NCBI GenBank assembly: GCA_016490735.1
Contig: JAEMWC010001186.1
Location: forward strand, 1 to 64,000
DNA: 64,000 bases
Source of the DNA: Pachyseris speciosa
Taxonomy: Eukaryota > Cnidaria > Anthozoa > Scleractinia > Pachyseridae
Direction: 5' to 3'
The position numbers and the translations under genes were made by a program. Below the pieces are notes generated by a model that was not told where the DNA came from, did not search any database, and worked only from the letters and a program-made list of their open reading frames with translations. Below are positions 24,621 through 35,479 of the stretch, one piece after another (position 1 is the first letter of the stretch; each line of letters starts with the position of its first letter).

Positions 24621-25384
24621 CATGACCGTTATGGTTATCCTGATCATCGGTTTTAGTACCATCACCGTCATCTTTACCTTTAAATTTTGAAATAGTCTCG
24701 TTGTTGATATTTATATATTTACGTTTTTTTTACCACGTCCCTTTGTTTTCTTCCCTGTTTGTTTCTTTAAACTTTGCGTGCTAATGGCTGAAGAAGAATG
24801 CAGCACTCTTCATTTTCAATTTATTCTACCCAAAAGGCGCTCAAACATGTTTTAAATGTTAAAATTAAGACAAAACCAACCTTGTAGTGCCCTATCGCAG
24901 GCATCTCTTGTACTGCCCATATCCCAAGCTTTTTCGAGACCCTGCTCCTCGACTTTACAGACACATTTAGCACTTATGAAAGTGACGCTTGTATGGTCAA
25001 TTGTGACAAATCAACAGTTCCCAAATGGTTTCCAGCGATCTTTCTAGACGAATCGTCTCGCCACTTCACTGCGCATGCCGTGAATTTATAGTCGCTACCA
25101 TTCACAATGATCAGCAGATCATCAAATAACCTTGCAATCAACAACCATTTCATACCAAACAATAAACCCGATAACGAAGCCACAATAACACTAGAAACGT
25201 TTCAGCAGTGGGATTTGCGAACTGGTTTATTTCAAACTTGCGTTCAGTCCCAATTATCAACAATTGACATCAACCTGCAGAAAAGAGAAAAACCAACCGA
25301 ATTGATGCAAAACGTTATAGGTTGAAAGCAATACGTTCAAAGGAGCTGCAAAAAGCTGCAAACGAGTTCGTTTTTGAGAAAAGT

Positions 25385-25905
25385 CAAACAGAATAAAGCC
25401 AAACGGGCCAAACTGTTCCTAAAGAGATTGAAAGAAGAGAGAGAATGATAAAATTAATCTAAAAATTTCCGCGAAATAATAATAATAATAATAGTAGTAA
25501 TAATAATAATTTAGAAGAATTTACATAGCGCAACCGCGAAATCCGTGAAATCCGTCATTTCCGTCCTCATTAGGAAAAACCTCTTGGGAAACATCCACTG
25601 CTGCGAGACAGACGACTGAAGGTTTTTTCTAATGAGGGTGGAAAGGAAGGATTTGGCGGATTTTTAAAATATTAATATAATTCTTCTCTTTAAAACTGTA
25701 AAAACTGCCGAATCCGCCAAATCCGTCCTTTCCGCCCTCATTAGTAAGAACCTTGAGTCGACTGTCTCGCAGCACTGAAAGTTTCCCAAAAGGTTTTTCC
25801 TAATGAGGACAGAAATAAGATTAAGATTAAGATTAATTTTATCATTCTTTCTCTTCTCTCGATGTCTTTAGGAACAGTTTGGCCCATTTGGGTTTCTTCT
25901 GTTTT
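25385..25905. repeat. About 520 bp fold-back (long imperfect palindrome)
   Basis: Outer arms 25385-25466 and 25815-25905 match in reverse complement (gggccaaactgttcctaaag, then aatgataaaattaatct). Inner arms 25549-25665 and 25700-25813 match too (tcctcattaggaaaaacc, tgctgcgagacag, tttggcgga). The left arm carries an AAT tract insertion at 25476-25511. No transposase frame is seen. It may be a fold-back transposon or two inverted copies of one repeat. Confidence 0.75.
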
Positions 25906-26111
25906 AATTTACTCCATAAAGAACGGTTTTGATATTACGTTGAATTGAAACCTTGCATGCCAGTCTCTACAGGATTTTGCACTGTGGTGAGACAGAAATA
26001 TGAAATCATATTAAACAATTTAACGGGTTTCACGCGGCAGCTGAAAGGCGAATCGAGTCATTTGTTTCACATGTTCAAAAACTGCGAGGGAACAAGGAAG
26101 TTTGGGAAACG

Positions 26112-26219
26112 ATCTTCTTCTTCTTCTTCTCTTCTTCTTCTTCTTCTTCTGCTCCGTCTCCTTCTCCCTATCCCTCCCCCCCCCCTCCCCCTCCCCCAAT
26201 CCCCTCCTCCTTCTCCTTT
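26112..26219. repeat. TTC/CTC/C-rich pyrimidine tract before the SEA exon
   Basis: A (TTC)n tract followed by C-runs and CTC units. It ends about a dozen bases before the acceptor atctag at 26231, so it functions as an expanded polypyrimidine tract. Confidence 0.9.
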
Positions 26220-26231
26220 GTTATAATCTAG

Positions 26232-26424
26232 CCTCGTTACATATCTGGCTTAGAAGCAATCTACCCTTTCAATAGGAGAGGAAGTGTTATTGCGGAGTTG
26301 AAACTGAGCTTTAAAGAACCAATTGGGGAAAGCGAAGTAGATGCACTGTTATTAAAAGTAACGGAAGATGGCAGGCTGGGCAACCTCAGCGTCATTAGGA
26401 CGTTAGTTGGGGCAAAAATTGAAG
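26232..26424 (+). CDS. SEA domain, C-terminal half (exon)
   Basis: A 193 bp exon between tataatctag and gtgagt, read in phase 0 and ending in phase 1. The translation begins PRYISGLEAIYPFN and then has RRGSVIAELKLSF. The G-S-V-I matches the site where SEA domains cleave themselves between Gly and Ser, leaving the two halves held together. It continues with the usual VDALLLKVTED helix and GRLGNLSV strand. There is no stop, splice sites are good, and the phase fits the next exon. With the preceding half this makes one complete SEA domain just outside the membrane. Confidence 0.85.
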
Positions 26425-26862
26425 GTGAGTTGTTACAATTAACATGAGAACTAGTAAACTTAAACGCCCCTAAGTTCCTGTTGAGTTTGCATTCCCATAG
26501 TTGAGCATATTTCGCGCCAGTTCACACTTGTGTAATAAGGATAGTTGAACATTTGTTCTTTTTCTTAGTAGAATTGAACTTCTTTTTTCCTGGATAATTG
26601 TAAACAGGACGCCTCTTTACGCGAGAACGCCATTTTTATTCTAAACACCTGTCATATTACATCCACTCACTCAGTTTTAACCCAAAACTAACTAAAAAGT
26701 ATCATATTGCGCTCAAACGTATTGTAATTAGTACAGATGTGCAAACTTCGAAGAATGGTCATGTTAAATGGATCACAAAATAGCTTAAATTGTCGGATGG
26801 GATCAATCATATAGTTTAAAAACAAGTTTTCAGGATTACCGTGTACTCTAATTCTGACAATT

Positions 26863-26867
26863 GACCT

Positions 26868-26908
<41 letters not shown>

Positions 26909-27050
26909 ATTGCACTGGTAATCGCGAGGTCACGGGTTCAAACCCCGTCTAAGTCCTGAATTTTTTTTCAGGCTTCTTTTCGCAATTGCATAAATTGCGT
27001 TCACAACTGCGAGGATCATTCTTCATTTGATTTCATTTCCGCAGTTCATA
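26863..27050 (+). mobile_element. tRNA-Thr-like SINE, copy 1
   Basis: The tRNA-like head 26883-26955 has TAGCTCAGTTGGTTAGAGCA (D-arm), loop CTGGTAA (anticodon GGT, Thr) and GGGTTCAAACCCC (T-arm). The anticodon stem has an extra base and mismatches. The body (caggcttcttttcgcaattg, then aactgcgaggatcattcttc) follows. It lies in the intron after SEA exon 2. It is not called as a functional tRNA. Confidence 0.75.
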
Positions 27051-27107
27051 TATGATTCATTTCATATATCATTCACCCTCATTTCTTTCACGGGAACATA
27101 TGAACCC

Positions 27108-27295
27108 ACAATTGACCTGCTTCCAACGTCAGTAGCTTCATAGCTCAGTTGGTTAGAGCATCGCACCGGTATTCGCGAGGTCACGGGTTCAAACCCCGTT
27201 GAAGTCGTGAATTTTTTTTTTTTCAGGCTTCTTTTCGCAATTGCATAAATTGCGCTCACAACTGCGAGGATCATTCTTCATTTCATTTGATTCTG
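27108..27295 (+). mobile_element. tRNA-Thr-like SINE, copy 2
   Basis: Same structure as copy 1, about 250 bases downstream in the same orientation, with the head at 27133-27206. Homology starts at acaattgacctgct, upstream of the tRNA head in both copies, so the pair may be a local tandem duplication. The anticodon loop has changed to CCGGTAT. Confidence 0.75.
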
Positions 27296-27427
27296 ATTCT
27301 GTAATGCTATGTATAGAAACACCTCTGATACATGTAAACCGACCATTGCGAGCTTTGAATATGGATTTTGCATATCTAGGTTTATCATTTTTGATTACAT
27401 GATCATGTTCTCATTGCTTGTTGTTAG

Positions 27428-27469
27428 GAAAAGAAGAAACACCAAGCGTAGAAAGTGACAAGGACAAAG
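27428..27469 (+). CDS. Juxtamembrane micro-exon of the EGF/SEA gene
   Basis: A 42 bp exon after tgttgttag and before gtactg, phase 1 to phase 1. The peptide is acidic and hydrophilic (KEETPSVESDKDK), a plausible stalk between the SEA domain and the membrane. Phase agrees with both neighbours. The splice sites are moderate and there is no domain to confirm it. Confidence 0.55.
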
Positions 27470-28265
27470 GTACTGAACAGCAAATTGACCTAGGTGCCTA
27501 CGACCAGGAAAAGGTTTTTCTGGTTGTCTTAAAGTGACAAAAAAATCAGACTTTACTAAGGGTTTGGCGCTATTTTCCTTCATCAGTGACCTATTCGCTT
27601 GTGTCGCAATCTACTATGCCTCTGGGTTTTTTGTCCCATTATCGCTACAAAGTGTTGTGATATACGTTATCCAAGGACGCCCAGGTGCTTTCGTTTCGCT
27701 TTGGATGATATACTTTCTAAATGTCTTAAGAGAAAAAAATCTTTCTCTTCTGTTTGAAAGACCTCATTTTACTGATTACGTGCTTTGTTCCACCCTGATT
27801 AATCATTGCAGCCAAACGTGTTGTTTATGGAAGTAAAATAGTGGACTAATTTTCTAAATCACGGCCTGTAAAGACACTTAGAAATCAGAATATCTCAACT
27901 TAATCTCACGGCTTGTTGCAGGTTTTTGACATTTGGTGCGATTTCGTGGACATCATGTCATGTGACCAGCATGTGATCACTTGATCTCAGGAGGGTGTTT
28001 TAATGTGCTGGCCGCAGATCAAACCCGTCGTTCCGGTTCAGAAGATCGTACGCCATCTCACACCATGAAACAGAGGAGCCACCATTGGACCGGGAAGAAG
28101 AGCTTATCTTGCCAGCTGTTTATAACACCATCCTGATATCATGTAACTACATGACGTCTGGTGATTTCAATGGACTCCCACCAACTGTGAGTTAGGCCCA
28201 GAATGTTGAAGTGCCTTTAAAATAAATATTGTGTTTCATCTCCATATTTTTTTTTATTCTTGCAG

Positions 28266-28362
28266 TTGCAAATACTATCATCGCCCTGCTAGCGGTTGGG
28301 ATTGGCTTGATCGCGTGCACCGTCATTACTTTTGTGGCTATCTTGATATATATCTGTCGCAA
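28266..28362 (+). CDS. Transmembrane exon of the EGF/SEA gene
   Basis: A 97 bp exon after ttttttttattcttgcag and before gtaagt, from phase 1 to phase 2. The translation is one hydrophobic helix (IIALLAVGIGLIACTV and on to VAILIYICR) of about 27 residues, followed by a basic residue. This is the expected single membrane span, with the EGF and SEA parts outside the cell. Clean splice sites and phase. Confidence 0.85.
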
Positions 28363-28429
28363 GTAAGTTGACTATCGTTTCTTCAATCATCCGTTTAATA
28401 AATCATTTATTCTTTGATAACTCATTCAG

Positions 28430-28486
28430 TCCCTCCTTTTTCTTTCTTTCTTTCTTTCTTTTTTTTTTTTTTTTTTTTTTTTTTTT
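28430..28486. repeat. T-rich tract (TTTC then poly-T)
   Basis: (TTTC)n followed by about 27 T residues, in the intron after the transmembrane exon. Confidence 0.9.
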
Positions 28487-29439
28487 CACAGGCACTACTG
28501 AAGGCACTCCTCACTCTGGCACTTTGTTGTCTAATTCTCTTACGGATTTTTGGTCGCAATAACTAACATAAGACTAGGGGCATTTAATTGAAATTAGTAT
28601 AGGCGATTTTGATACAACATAAATTGATAGTTATGTTGAAAGATAAGGTGATTCTAGTTAGCGGATCAGCAGATTGCAATCGACAAACTTTGAATTACGC
28701 AAAGGAAACGCCGCCTAAAGCGACTTATAAATACTGCAGGGACGCTTGAACATAGCTTCGAAAAAAGTAATTTTTCTGTCTGAATAATTCAGAAACTGAT
28801 AATTTCGAAAAAGATAATATTCTTACATGTTCATGTCTTCAACCAACGAATTGTAGCATATTTTGTGATTCGTAAACAGTAGATTATTGAAGAAGTAATG
28901 CTTTTAATTCAGATTTCAGTGGAGCAACGAAAAAACATTTCCATTGATCAATATTAACTCCTACTTTGTTGGACCGCCTTTCTTTCGTTTTAGTTTTTAT
29001 GGAGAAATAAATTTCAAATACGGGATTTAGCCTTAGTTAATGCTCCATACCCAATTGCATTAGCATTTTACTTGATAAGTAGGTTTGCTGGCTTTTCCCC
29101 TTTTAATTAACATTTTTTAGTCATTGGTAGTTGAGCCAGTCGTTCATAAGCCGAGTGGGGGTGGGGAACATATTATGCCCCTCTCTTAGTAACCTTGTAC
29201 AATTTAGTCGATGAATCTCGAATTACGATCAAAATGTTTCCTTGAAGTAGGGTCGTGGGAACTATTCGGTTTCCCAGGTTTGCGTTGCCATGTTTAAATG
29301 ATTCTTGAGATTATGGCTATTTAAAAATAAAATCCACATAAAGTTATGATGATTTTATGCGCGGACTACAAAACAATAAAACATACTTCGACGTGCTCTC
29401 TATAGAAGAAAGAAAAAAAATATTCTTTTTCATTCTTAG

Positions 29440-29476
29440 TTCTGAGCGCTCTCATGGAGACTTCGATCGTCGCTGA
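29440..29476 (+). CDS. Terminal coding exon: short cytoplasmic tail
   Basis: Follows an acceptor with a good pyrimidine tract (tattctttttcattcttag). In phase 2 it completes an Asn codon and reads SERSHGDFDRR then TGA at 29474-29476. The cytoplasmic tail would be only about a dozen residues, too short for a signalling domain. That suggests an adhesive or protective surface protein rather than a Notch-type signalling receptor. The call rests on splice signal and phase. Confidence 0.6.
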
Positions 29477-29574
29477 AATATGGTTCGATACTAGTAAGTT
29501 TCTTCCAGCAGAGTTCTTTTATTTTATAAATGAGAGGCGCGTGCAAAAATCTTATAGAAATAAGCGAGACAATA

Positions 29575-29700
29575 GATGGTTCCCAGGTTATTGGCGCCAT
29601 ATTAACTGGGGACAAACGTGGCTAAAATTACAGCAAATATATGGAATTTTGACCGACTATGAACCGCTGTAACACCGCTACAAAGAGGCGGATTTCCGCA
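29575..29700 (+). repeat. Dispersed repeat, inverted copy at 50975-51110
   Basis: The blocks gatggttcccaggttattgg, ggctaaaattacagcaaat and attttgaccgactatgaacc match the reverse complement of 50975-51110. It lies directly after the EGF/SEA gene, possibly in its 3' UTR. Confidence 0.6.
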
Positions 29701-30018
29701 GCGAAAATGTCTTTCAAAAGACATTTGTATTGAAATTATTTTCATGGAGTATAAAGAACAGATTCAGCCTGCAACGACCGTAAACGAATTTTTAAGATTT
29801 CATACAAACCTCTCCAATCAAATTTATGCAAATTACCGCGAATTTAGAAGCTACATGAGACGATTTATAATTCTAATAAAAAAAAAGGAGCATGCGTGGA
29901 CGTGGTGTGCGGCGGCACGCGTTTTGAGAGAGCGAAGTTCCCCGTTCCTTTTTTTTTTTTTAAAACAAATAATTATCGTAAATCTTTGATGAAGATATAA
30001 GTACCGAAGACCTTTGTA

Positions 30019-30698
30019 ATGACCAGAGGCAAACACAAGAGGGGAGCTCGAGGATCAACGGAAGAGGAGCAAACTTCGGCTAAACGTGCGAACGTGGAGG
30101 CAGAGAACATGGCGGCAGAGAATATTTCGATGGCAACAGACTCCTCGGGTGAACCTAGTCTGAGTGACCTGCGAGAAATGTTGGTGGACATTCAAATTAC
30201 GGTGGCGGATATCCAACGGGAAAACAAAGGGATCAGCAATGATTTGAATTGACGCAACTGAAAACAACGGTGAAAGAACAGAAAGATGAAATAGTAAGAC
30301 TAAAGATATCACTCGACAAGGCGACAAAAAGCCATGATGAAGTGGAAAGAGCTCTGGCAGCGGCAAAAAAACGTATCGACGAGCAGCAAGAGGAAATAAT
30401 GGAATTATACGACTAACAGGACAATATAGAACAGTATACTCGTAAGAATACTCGGAAATACACGGAGGTCTTGGAGATGTCAATTCAACCACAACCACAG
30501 GACATTGAAATATCTCATAAACTAAACAGAAAAGGGATTAAACCCATAATCGTAAAATTCCTGAGCCACAAAGTTAAATCGAACCTGTATAGAGCGAGAG
30601 CAAAGCTGAAGAATGTAAAAATATCAAGCCTCTTAAGCTTCCACGGAACTTCTTATGCAACAACTGTTGAGGTTGAAAGAATCTTCATGAACGAAAGC
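30019..30698 (+). pseudogene. L1 ORF1, N-terminal part (broken)
   Basis: Begins MTRGKHKRGARGSTEEEQ. A coiled-coil-like stretch follows (VKEQKDEIVRLKIS, AAAKKRIDEQQEEI), then QDNIEQYTRKN and the RNA-binding block DIEISHKLNRKG with KPIIVKFLSHKVK, as in L1 Transposase_22-type ORF1 proteins. The frame is lost at about 30250, and there is a TAA near 30415 plus a small deletion after it. It ends in IFMNESL, where the Kolobok-like element is inserted. The rest is at 35846-36012. Confidence 0.75.
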
Positions 30699-31008
30699 TT
30701 AAAGGGGAACTACGGGATAAAAATGCCTGTATTTCAGGTGTTGGGCCTTTAGACCGTGTTTCATTTTTTGACATTATCTTTTGCTGTCGGCGTATTTCAA
30801 CCTCGAAAAATAACCAAAACGACGGACCAAAAATGCTAATAGAATGCCGCCATCTTGGAATCGGACCGCCTGCTCAGAAGGCGGTCAGCGTATAGTCGCA
30901 TGACGTCACAACGTCAAACGTAATGCGATATTTGCGCGTCTTCCAGTTGTGTACACTATTTTGGATAAAGGAGAAAGGATTTATACGCTTGAGGATTTCG
31001 TTGTTGTG

Positions 31009-32245
31009 ATGGCCAAATGTGGGTCCAACTCGAACAGTTTCGACGGGGAGAGGGATTCTGAAAGGTTTACTATCCAGCCGTACCAGTTTGAGCCAAGAAT
31101 AGATTCAGACGAAGCTGACAGCAACCCAGAAGAAGGCGTATCTGGCGACGAAAGCGACAATGAAACTACAAACCCGCGACTGCAAAATTCAGACTGGTAT
31201 GTGAGATTAATGATCGTGAAGGCTTTGGTTTTTTTGTCACTAATAGCTTCACCGACCTTATTCTTACAGATGAATGGTTAATAAATTTATTTTGACTGAG
31301 CTGTATCGTTCTTATTTGTGTATTTGCCTTTCTTTGTGGTGCTTTGTGTACCTATAGTTACAATAGCTGCGTTCTCTATTATTTAAGACTTACAGAGAAT
31401 GGCATTTAACAAATTAGTAAGTAACAAGATAAGAGTCCAGTCGGAATAACCTTACAATTAAGCGACCGATACTCTAGCCTGGGTTGAGACGTTTTACGTC
31501 GATACAAAGTCGCTTCGAAATTAATTTTAACATTATTGTTGTTTGAGTAGCCGCCGCTTTCCTCAAGAAACAAAACCGAGCGGCGAAAAGGGTAATAGAA
31601 GCTTATAACAAATAGAAAAACAAGCTGTCCGAAAGTGAATTCTTAAACTTGCTTTAATTCTTCCAAGTAAAAGTAGGCGGTATGATCAATGCTGGTTAAA
31701 TAAAAATACGGTCATTATTGCTTCGCCGCCATTCAATGATTTCACAGTTATTATTCGCTTTAATCAGACCACCCAACATTTTTACTCTTTCTGAACCATT
31801 TGATTCGAGTTTAATTTCATTACTTAGGTGTGCTTGTGAGAATTGTCAAATCATGGAAAGAGCAGAGTCGTGTGTTTGTTGCCAAGAAATAGAGCAAGTA
31901 AAAAATAAGCTAATTGAGGGTGTCACTTGTGGTGAATGCGACGAACAACCCACATGCATTACCCAGCACCCGGGATTTCACCCAGTTTGCATAAATAGAT
32001 GGGTCCTCCAGACTGCTTGGTATCAGTACAAGCAACAGTACAAAGACCCATATGATGGGCCAGAAGATAAACTTTTCAGACATATTGCTTACAGACAATT
32101 GGCTCGATGGTGTTGGGGGATCTTAGGGAAAGAAATACGAGTGGTTCTTCCATCCTGTGCTGTCATGTGCATACGAAATTTCTACCCGCCGCCTGGGCCA
32201 GAGGAAGATTTTGTTTTCGAAGGATTTCGTTATGCAGATGAGTAA
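31009..32245 (+). CDS. P2X7 ballast-like zinc-domain protein inside a Kolobok-like element
   Basis: Exons 31009-31196 and 31828-32245 join through gtatgtg and tacttag within a Trp codon, giving about 201 residues with no stop. Residues 1-62 are polar and acidic (YQFEPRIDSDEADSNPEEG). From residue 63 there is a Cys-rich module: WCACENCQ, SCVCCQEI, CGECDEQPTC, HPGF, then INRWVLQTAW, HIAYRQLARW and LPSCAVMCIRNFYPP, ending in an FEGFRYADE-type tail. Order and spacing resemble the cytoplasmic ballast domain at the P2X7 receptor C-terminus, which binds two zinc ions. There is no channel domain or membrane segment. The gene converges tail to tail with the transposase (246 bases apart). Its role in the transposon is unknown; DNA, protein or nucleotide binding are possibilities only. 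Confidence 0.8.
31197..31827 (+). other. Intron of the ballast-like gene
   Basis: A 631 bp intron with donor tg|gtatgtg and acceptor cattacttag|g. Joining restores the W-C-A-C start of the domain. No other feature is seen. Confidence 0.75.
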
Positions 32246-32490
32246 AGTACAATTTTGAAAAGGATAATTTGCCAATGGTATAAGCAATTATTAGTGGGTT
32301 TGACTTTCAATGTAACACTAGACTGTTTCAAATCCAAAGAGGTTCTGTGTACCTCTGAGTTTTTGATTCTACTAAAATTTCAATTAGTCCTCATTATAAT
32401 ATTGTCATTTGTAATTTATAGTTTTACTGGCCATTGGCAAGTGTATGTATCAATGTTGCATAACTCTGACTGTATACTGAATAAGACGTT

Positions 32491-35479
32491 TTATCTATTG
32501 AATCTTGAGCGGTGTTGTTCTACTGCATCAGCCATATTTGGTGCAGGCTTTGAGGCAATGAATTTGGGTAGGTGAACTGGCATGGGCTGGGCAACTGCAT
32601 TCCCTAGCTCAACGCGCTTGACAACTTCAGAAAGCAATCCTGCTAGATAATCAAACGATTTCTTCTCACTGATTGGCTTGACCACCCATCGCTTGTTTGC
32701 TTTGGGAAAACAGAGTTTGTAGCGAGCCTCACCTGTCCGTTCACCCTCCTTAATGTGAGCTTGGTTGCGGCCAGTGTTTGCATTTTTGTCAAGAGCGGCA
32801 AGCTGTGTTCTGGCAACCATGCCCTTGTAGGAGAAATGCTCCCGCTTTGAGCAATACTTTAACATCATGGAGTGGTAGACCTCAATTTTTCCAGTGTGAC
32901 AGAAGTCAGTCAGCTTTGCAAGATCTTTCAGGAGCTTGGTGTTTAGAACCACTTCCTCCAAGGCTAAGTGAGCTGGTGTACCTGGCTTGAGCCAACAGAT
33001 CTTCTTAGCTTCAGAGGAAGAAATGCGTCTGTGGCTGCACTGATGAAAAAGGTTGTTTCCAGACCATTTATGCTTGTTGCTGACATGATCCAACACTGAC
33101 TTCCACTTTTCATGCAAAAGCTGGACACTGCCATTGCATGTTGCAGCAGACCACCATAGGTGATTGGAGACGGACTGTATCCATGGGGCCAATTCTTCAC
33201 AACCCTTTTGCTTAGCCTTGTTTGTCAGCTTTTTGACCACCCACTTCGACAGATGCCATACATCATACTGATGTTTAATGTGTGGGTAGTCCTTGGCCAT
33301 ACAGCTGCTGATGGATACATGGTGATCTGTTGCGACTCTACTGATGGTAACCCCCTTCCCCTCCAACATTTCAATGCACCTGGTGAAACCCTCTTTTTCC
33401 ATCGCATTAGATGACGACACCTCGCTGACTTGGACAACATCAAATGCCACCACATTTCCTGTGTCCTCGTCCATCAACGTGTAAGTACCATACTTGGCAC
33501 AATGTCCAGGGCTATCACATCTCCCATCCCCTTCAAGATTAACAATTGGCTTGGAGGTAAGTGAGTTGATTTGGCGACTGCTTTCAGACTCCCATGCTTC
33601 ATTAACTACTGGGAACAAATACTTCCTCTGTGCATCATAAAAGACACTTTCACAAAAAAATTGAAGGTTGAGACATGAGGCAAGGTGACTGATACTTGTA
33701 AAAGTGTTACCTGTAAAGAGTATAGCTGCCGCTAATAACAGGTTTCCAAGAGGTTTCCTTATCACAACTGGTTGTGATTCCCATGTTTTTTTTATGGACA
33801 CTATGGCAAGTTAGTTCAACTGTTAACATACTACCAGTTGTTTTGCTTTTCTGCTGGATGATAGCATCCCAAAATTCTGGGCATCTTTTTAGTAGCTCAT
33901 TCAGACATGAACCAAAGACCATAATTTTTTTCCATGTCAGGACGTGACTCTTGAAATTCATCTTCAGATGGTGCCATGTCATCATCGGACAGAAACTGCT
34001 CTGCATCAGATAATTTCCAGCTGGGGTCCATATCTTCATCATCCTTGTCATCATCATTATTTTCATCATCTGGATCACTTTCATGACCAGTATCAACAAC
34101 ATCTTTTGACTTATACTGATCAAATGGTACATTATGTACAGGAGGTAAGGGAATTGTTTTAAAACTGTCATCGTCGTAGGTTGGAAAAATTACACCTGGG
34201 GGTGCATTCATAATGTAGTTGTGATCATGGGAAACTTTCCATTCTGCATTTTTTGAGTGTTGTGGGAAATTTGTTTCTGTTTTAACAGGAGAGGAAATGT
34301 CAGTGCTTGGTTTTTTACAAAAAATTTCACTGACAGATGCTTTGCAAACATCAGTTTGGATTGCTACAGTTCTTTGAGTAATGGGCTCAAAACAAACATC
34401 GTACTCCAACATCACGCACCCCAGGACTTGAAGAGCAGGACTCCAAAGCGGTATCGTCAACAAAGAGTTCAGGATTCTCAATTGTGAGCTCTTTTGAGAA
34501 TGTGTTCTCATTCTCGACTGCAAGTAGTTCTGCAACAGCCTATTAGAAATTGAAATGCACAGACACTAAATTTTAAACCACATTTTAAAAAGTGGATATC
34601 CGGATGTAAAATTGACCTGAAGGTTACAGCCAAAACAGCCATATTATCGCGTGACTGCCAGAGACATGCATGAAAAGAGACCAAAAATCTAAATCGAGGC
34701 ATATCATAAATGCAGTTATATGGGAAACTGGATAATAAGTATTCCATGCGATTTAATAGATCAGTTTTCAACAATTACGAGACAAACATCAAATAAACCA
34801 AGATGAAGTAGTTTATGCTGACAGATTTAATAGCTTGCACTGGAAAGGACATCAATTGACAATCTCTTTATCTTCATATGATTGGTTCTCACAGCTCAAT
34901 TTCTCAGGATAAATCGAAGATTCGGTAAGAGATAAATAAAATGATACAAAGCTATCAGGAACAAGTTGACGGACGGTTGAGCATCGTCAAAAAAAAATTT
35001 AAACACTTAGGACTAGAGACTAGGGGCTTGTGGTGTTGTTTTCATTGAAATCGTGCTAATAGGAAACTAAACAGGACCATTTGTGTATAACATAATTCAT
35101 GGTAACGTGAAACTAAATGATACACTAACTTCTTCATGTCTTTGTCGTTGAAGGCGATGTTCGGTTGATAGCCTGGGTGTTTTTTTCTTCCGGGCTGTGG
35201 CTGTACTTAAACACGGACGGTATAGCGTCATCCCTCAAGGCTCCGTTTACCTTTCTGTCCAGTTAACTGTGCGCGGAGATCGGGCTTGAAACAGCTTGGC
35301 AGGAAAGGCTCACTACAGACATGGCAGTTCTCTAGTGGAGGCAAATTAGTACGTCTTATCCTGTCCAGCCATGCCTTCGTCCGATGATCTTGCGGGATGT
35401 GAAAGTAACTCACCCTATTCTCTGCTTTATTCGTCTTCTCTGAATAATTATTACACCCGGGAACAACGCAGCTCACCAT
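32491..35479 (-). pseudogene. THAP plus DDE transposase of the Kolobok-like element (decayed)
   Basis: The exon from 35479 encodes a THAP zinc finger (MVSCVVPGCNN, then a W, then NCHVCSEPF). The last zinc-binding His of the usual C-x2-H is Pro here. A two-base loss near 35232 breaks the frame before an AIPSVF block. The second exon starts at 34539 after ttctaatag. It has acidic sequence (DDENNDDDKDDED) and frameshifts near 34430, 33910 and 33790, the last two in A-runs. The catalytic core is open over 32491-33801 (436 codons) with LEGDGRCDSPGH (first Asp), RVATDHHVS (second Asp), HQYDVWHL and CHTGKIEVYHS (likely catalytic Glu). In active relatives this enzyme cuts the element out at TTAA. Confidence 0.8.

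Larger units (their letters stand above)
23445..26231 (+). other. 2.8 kb intron between the SEA half-domains
   Basis: Contains a full SINE, ATC and AAT microsatellites, a large fold-back and a TTC/C-rich tract that leads into the acceptor at 26231. No other coding block was recognised. Confidence 0.55.

Noticed and set aside
24387..24690. Long His-rich, Ile-rich and Met-rich frames
   Set aside because: Artefacts of the ATC microsatellite.
26883..27206. Two functional tRNA-Thr genes
   Set aside because: Anticodon stems are disrupted and both units continue into a shared SINE body.
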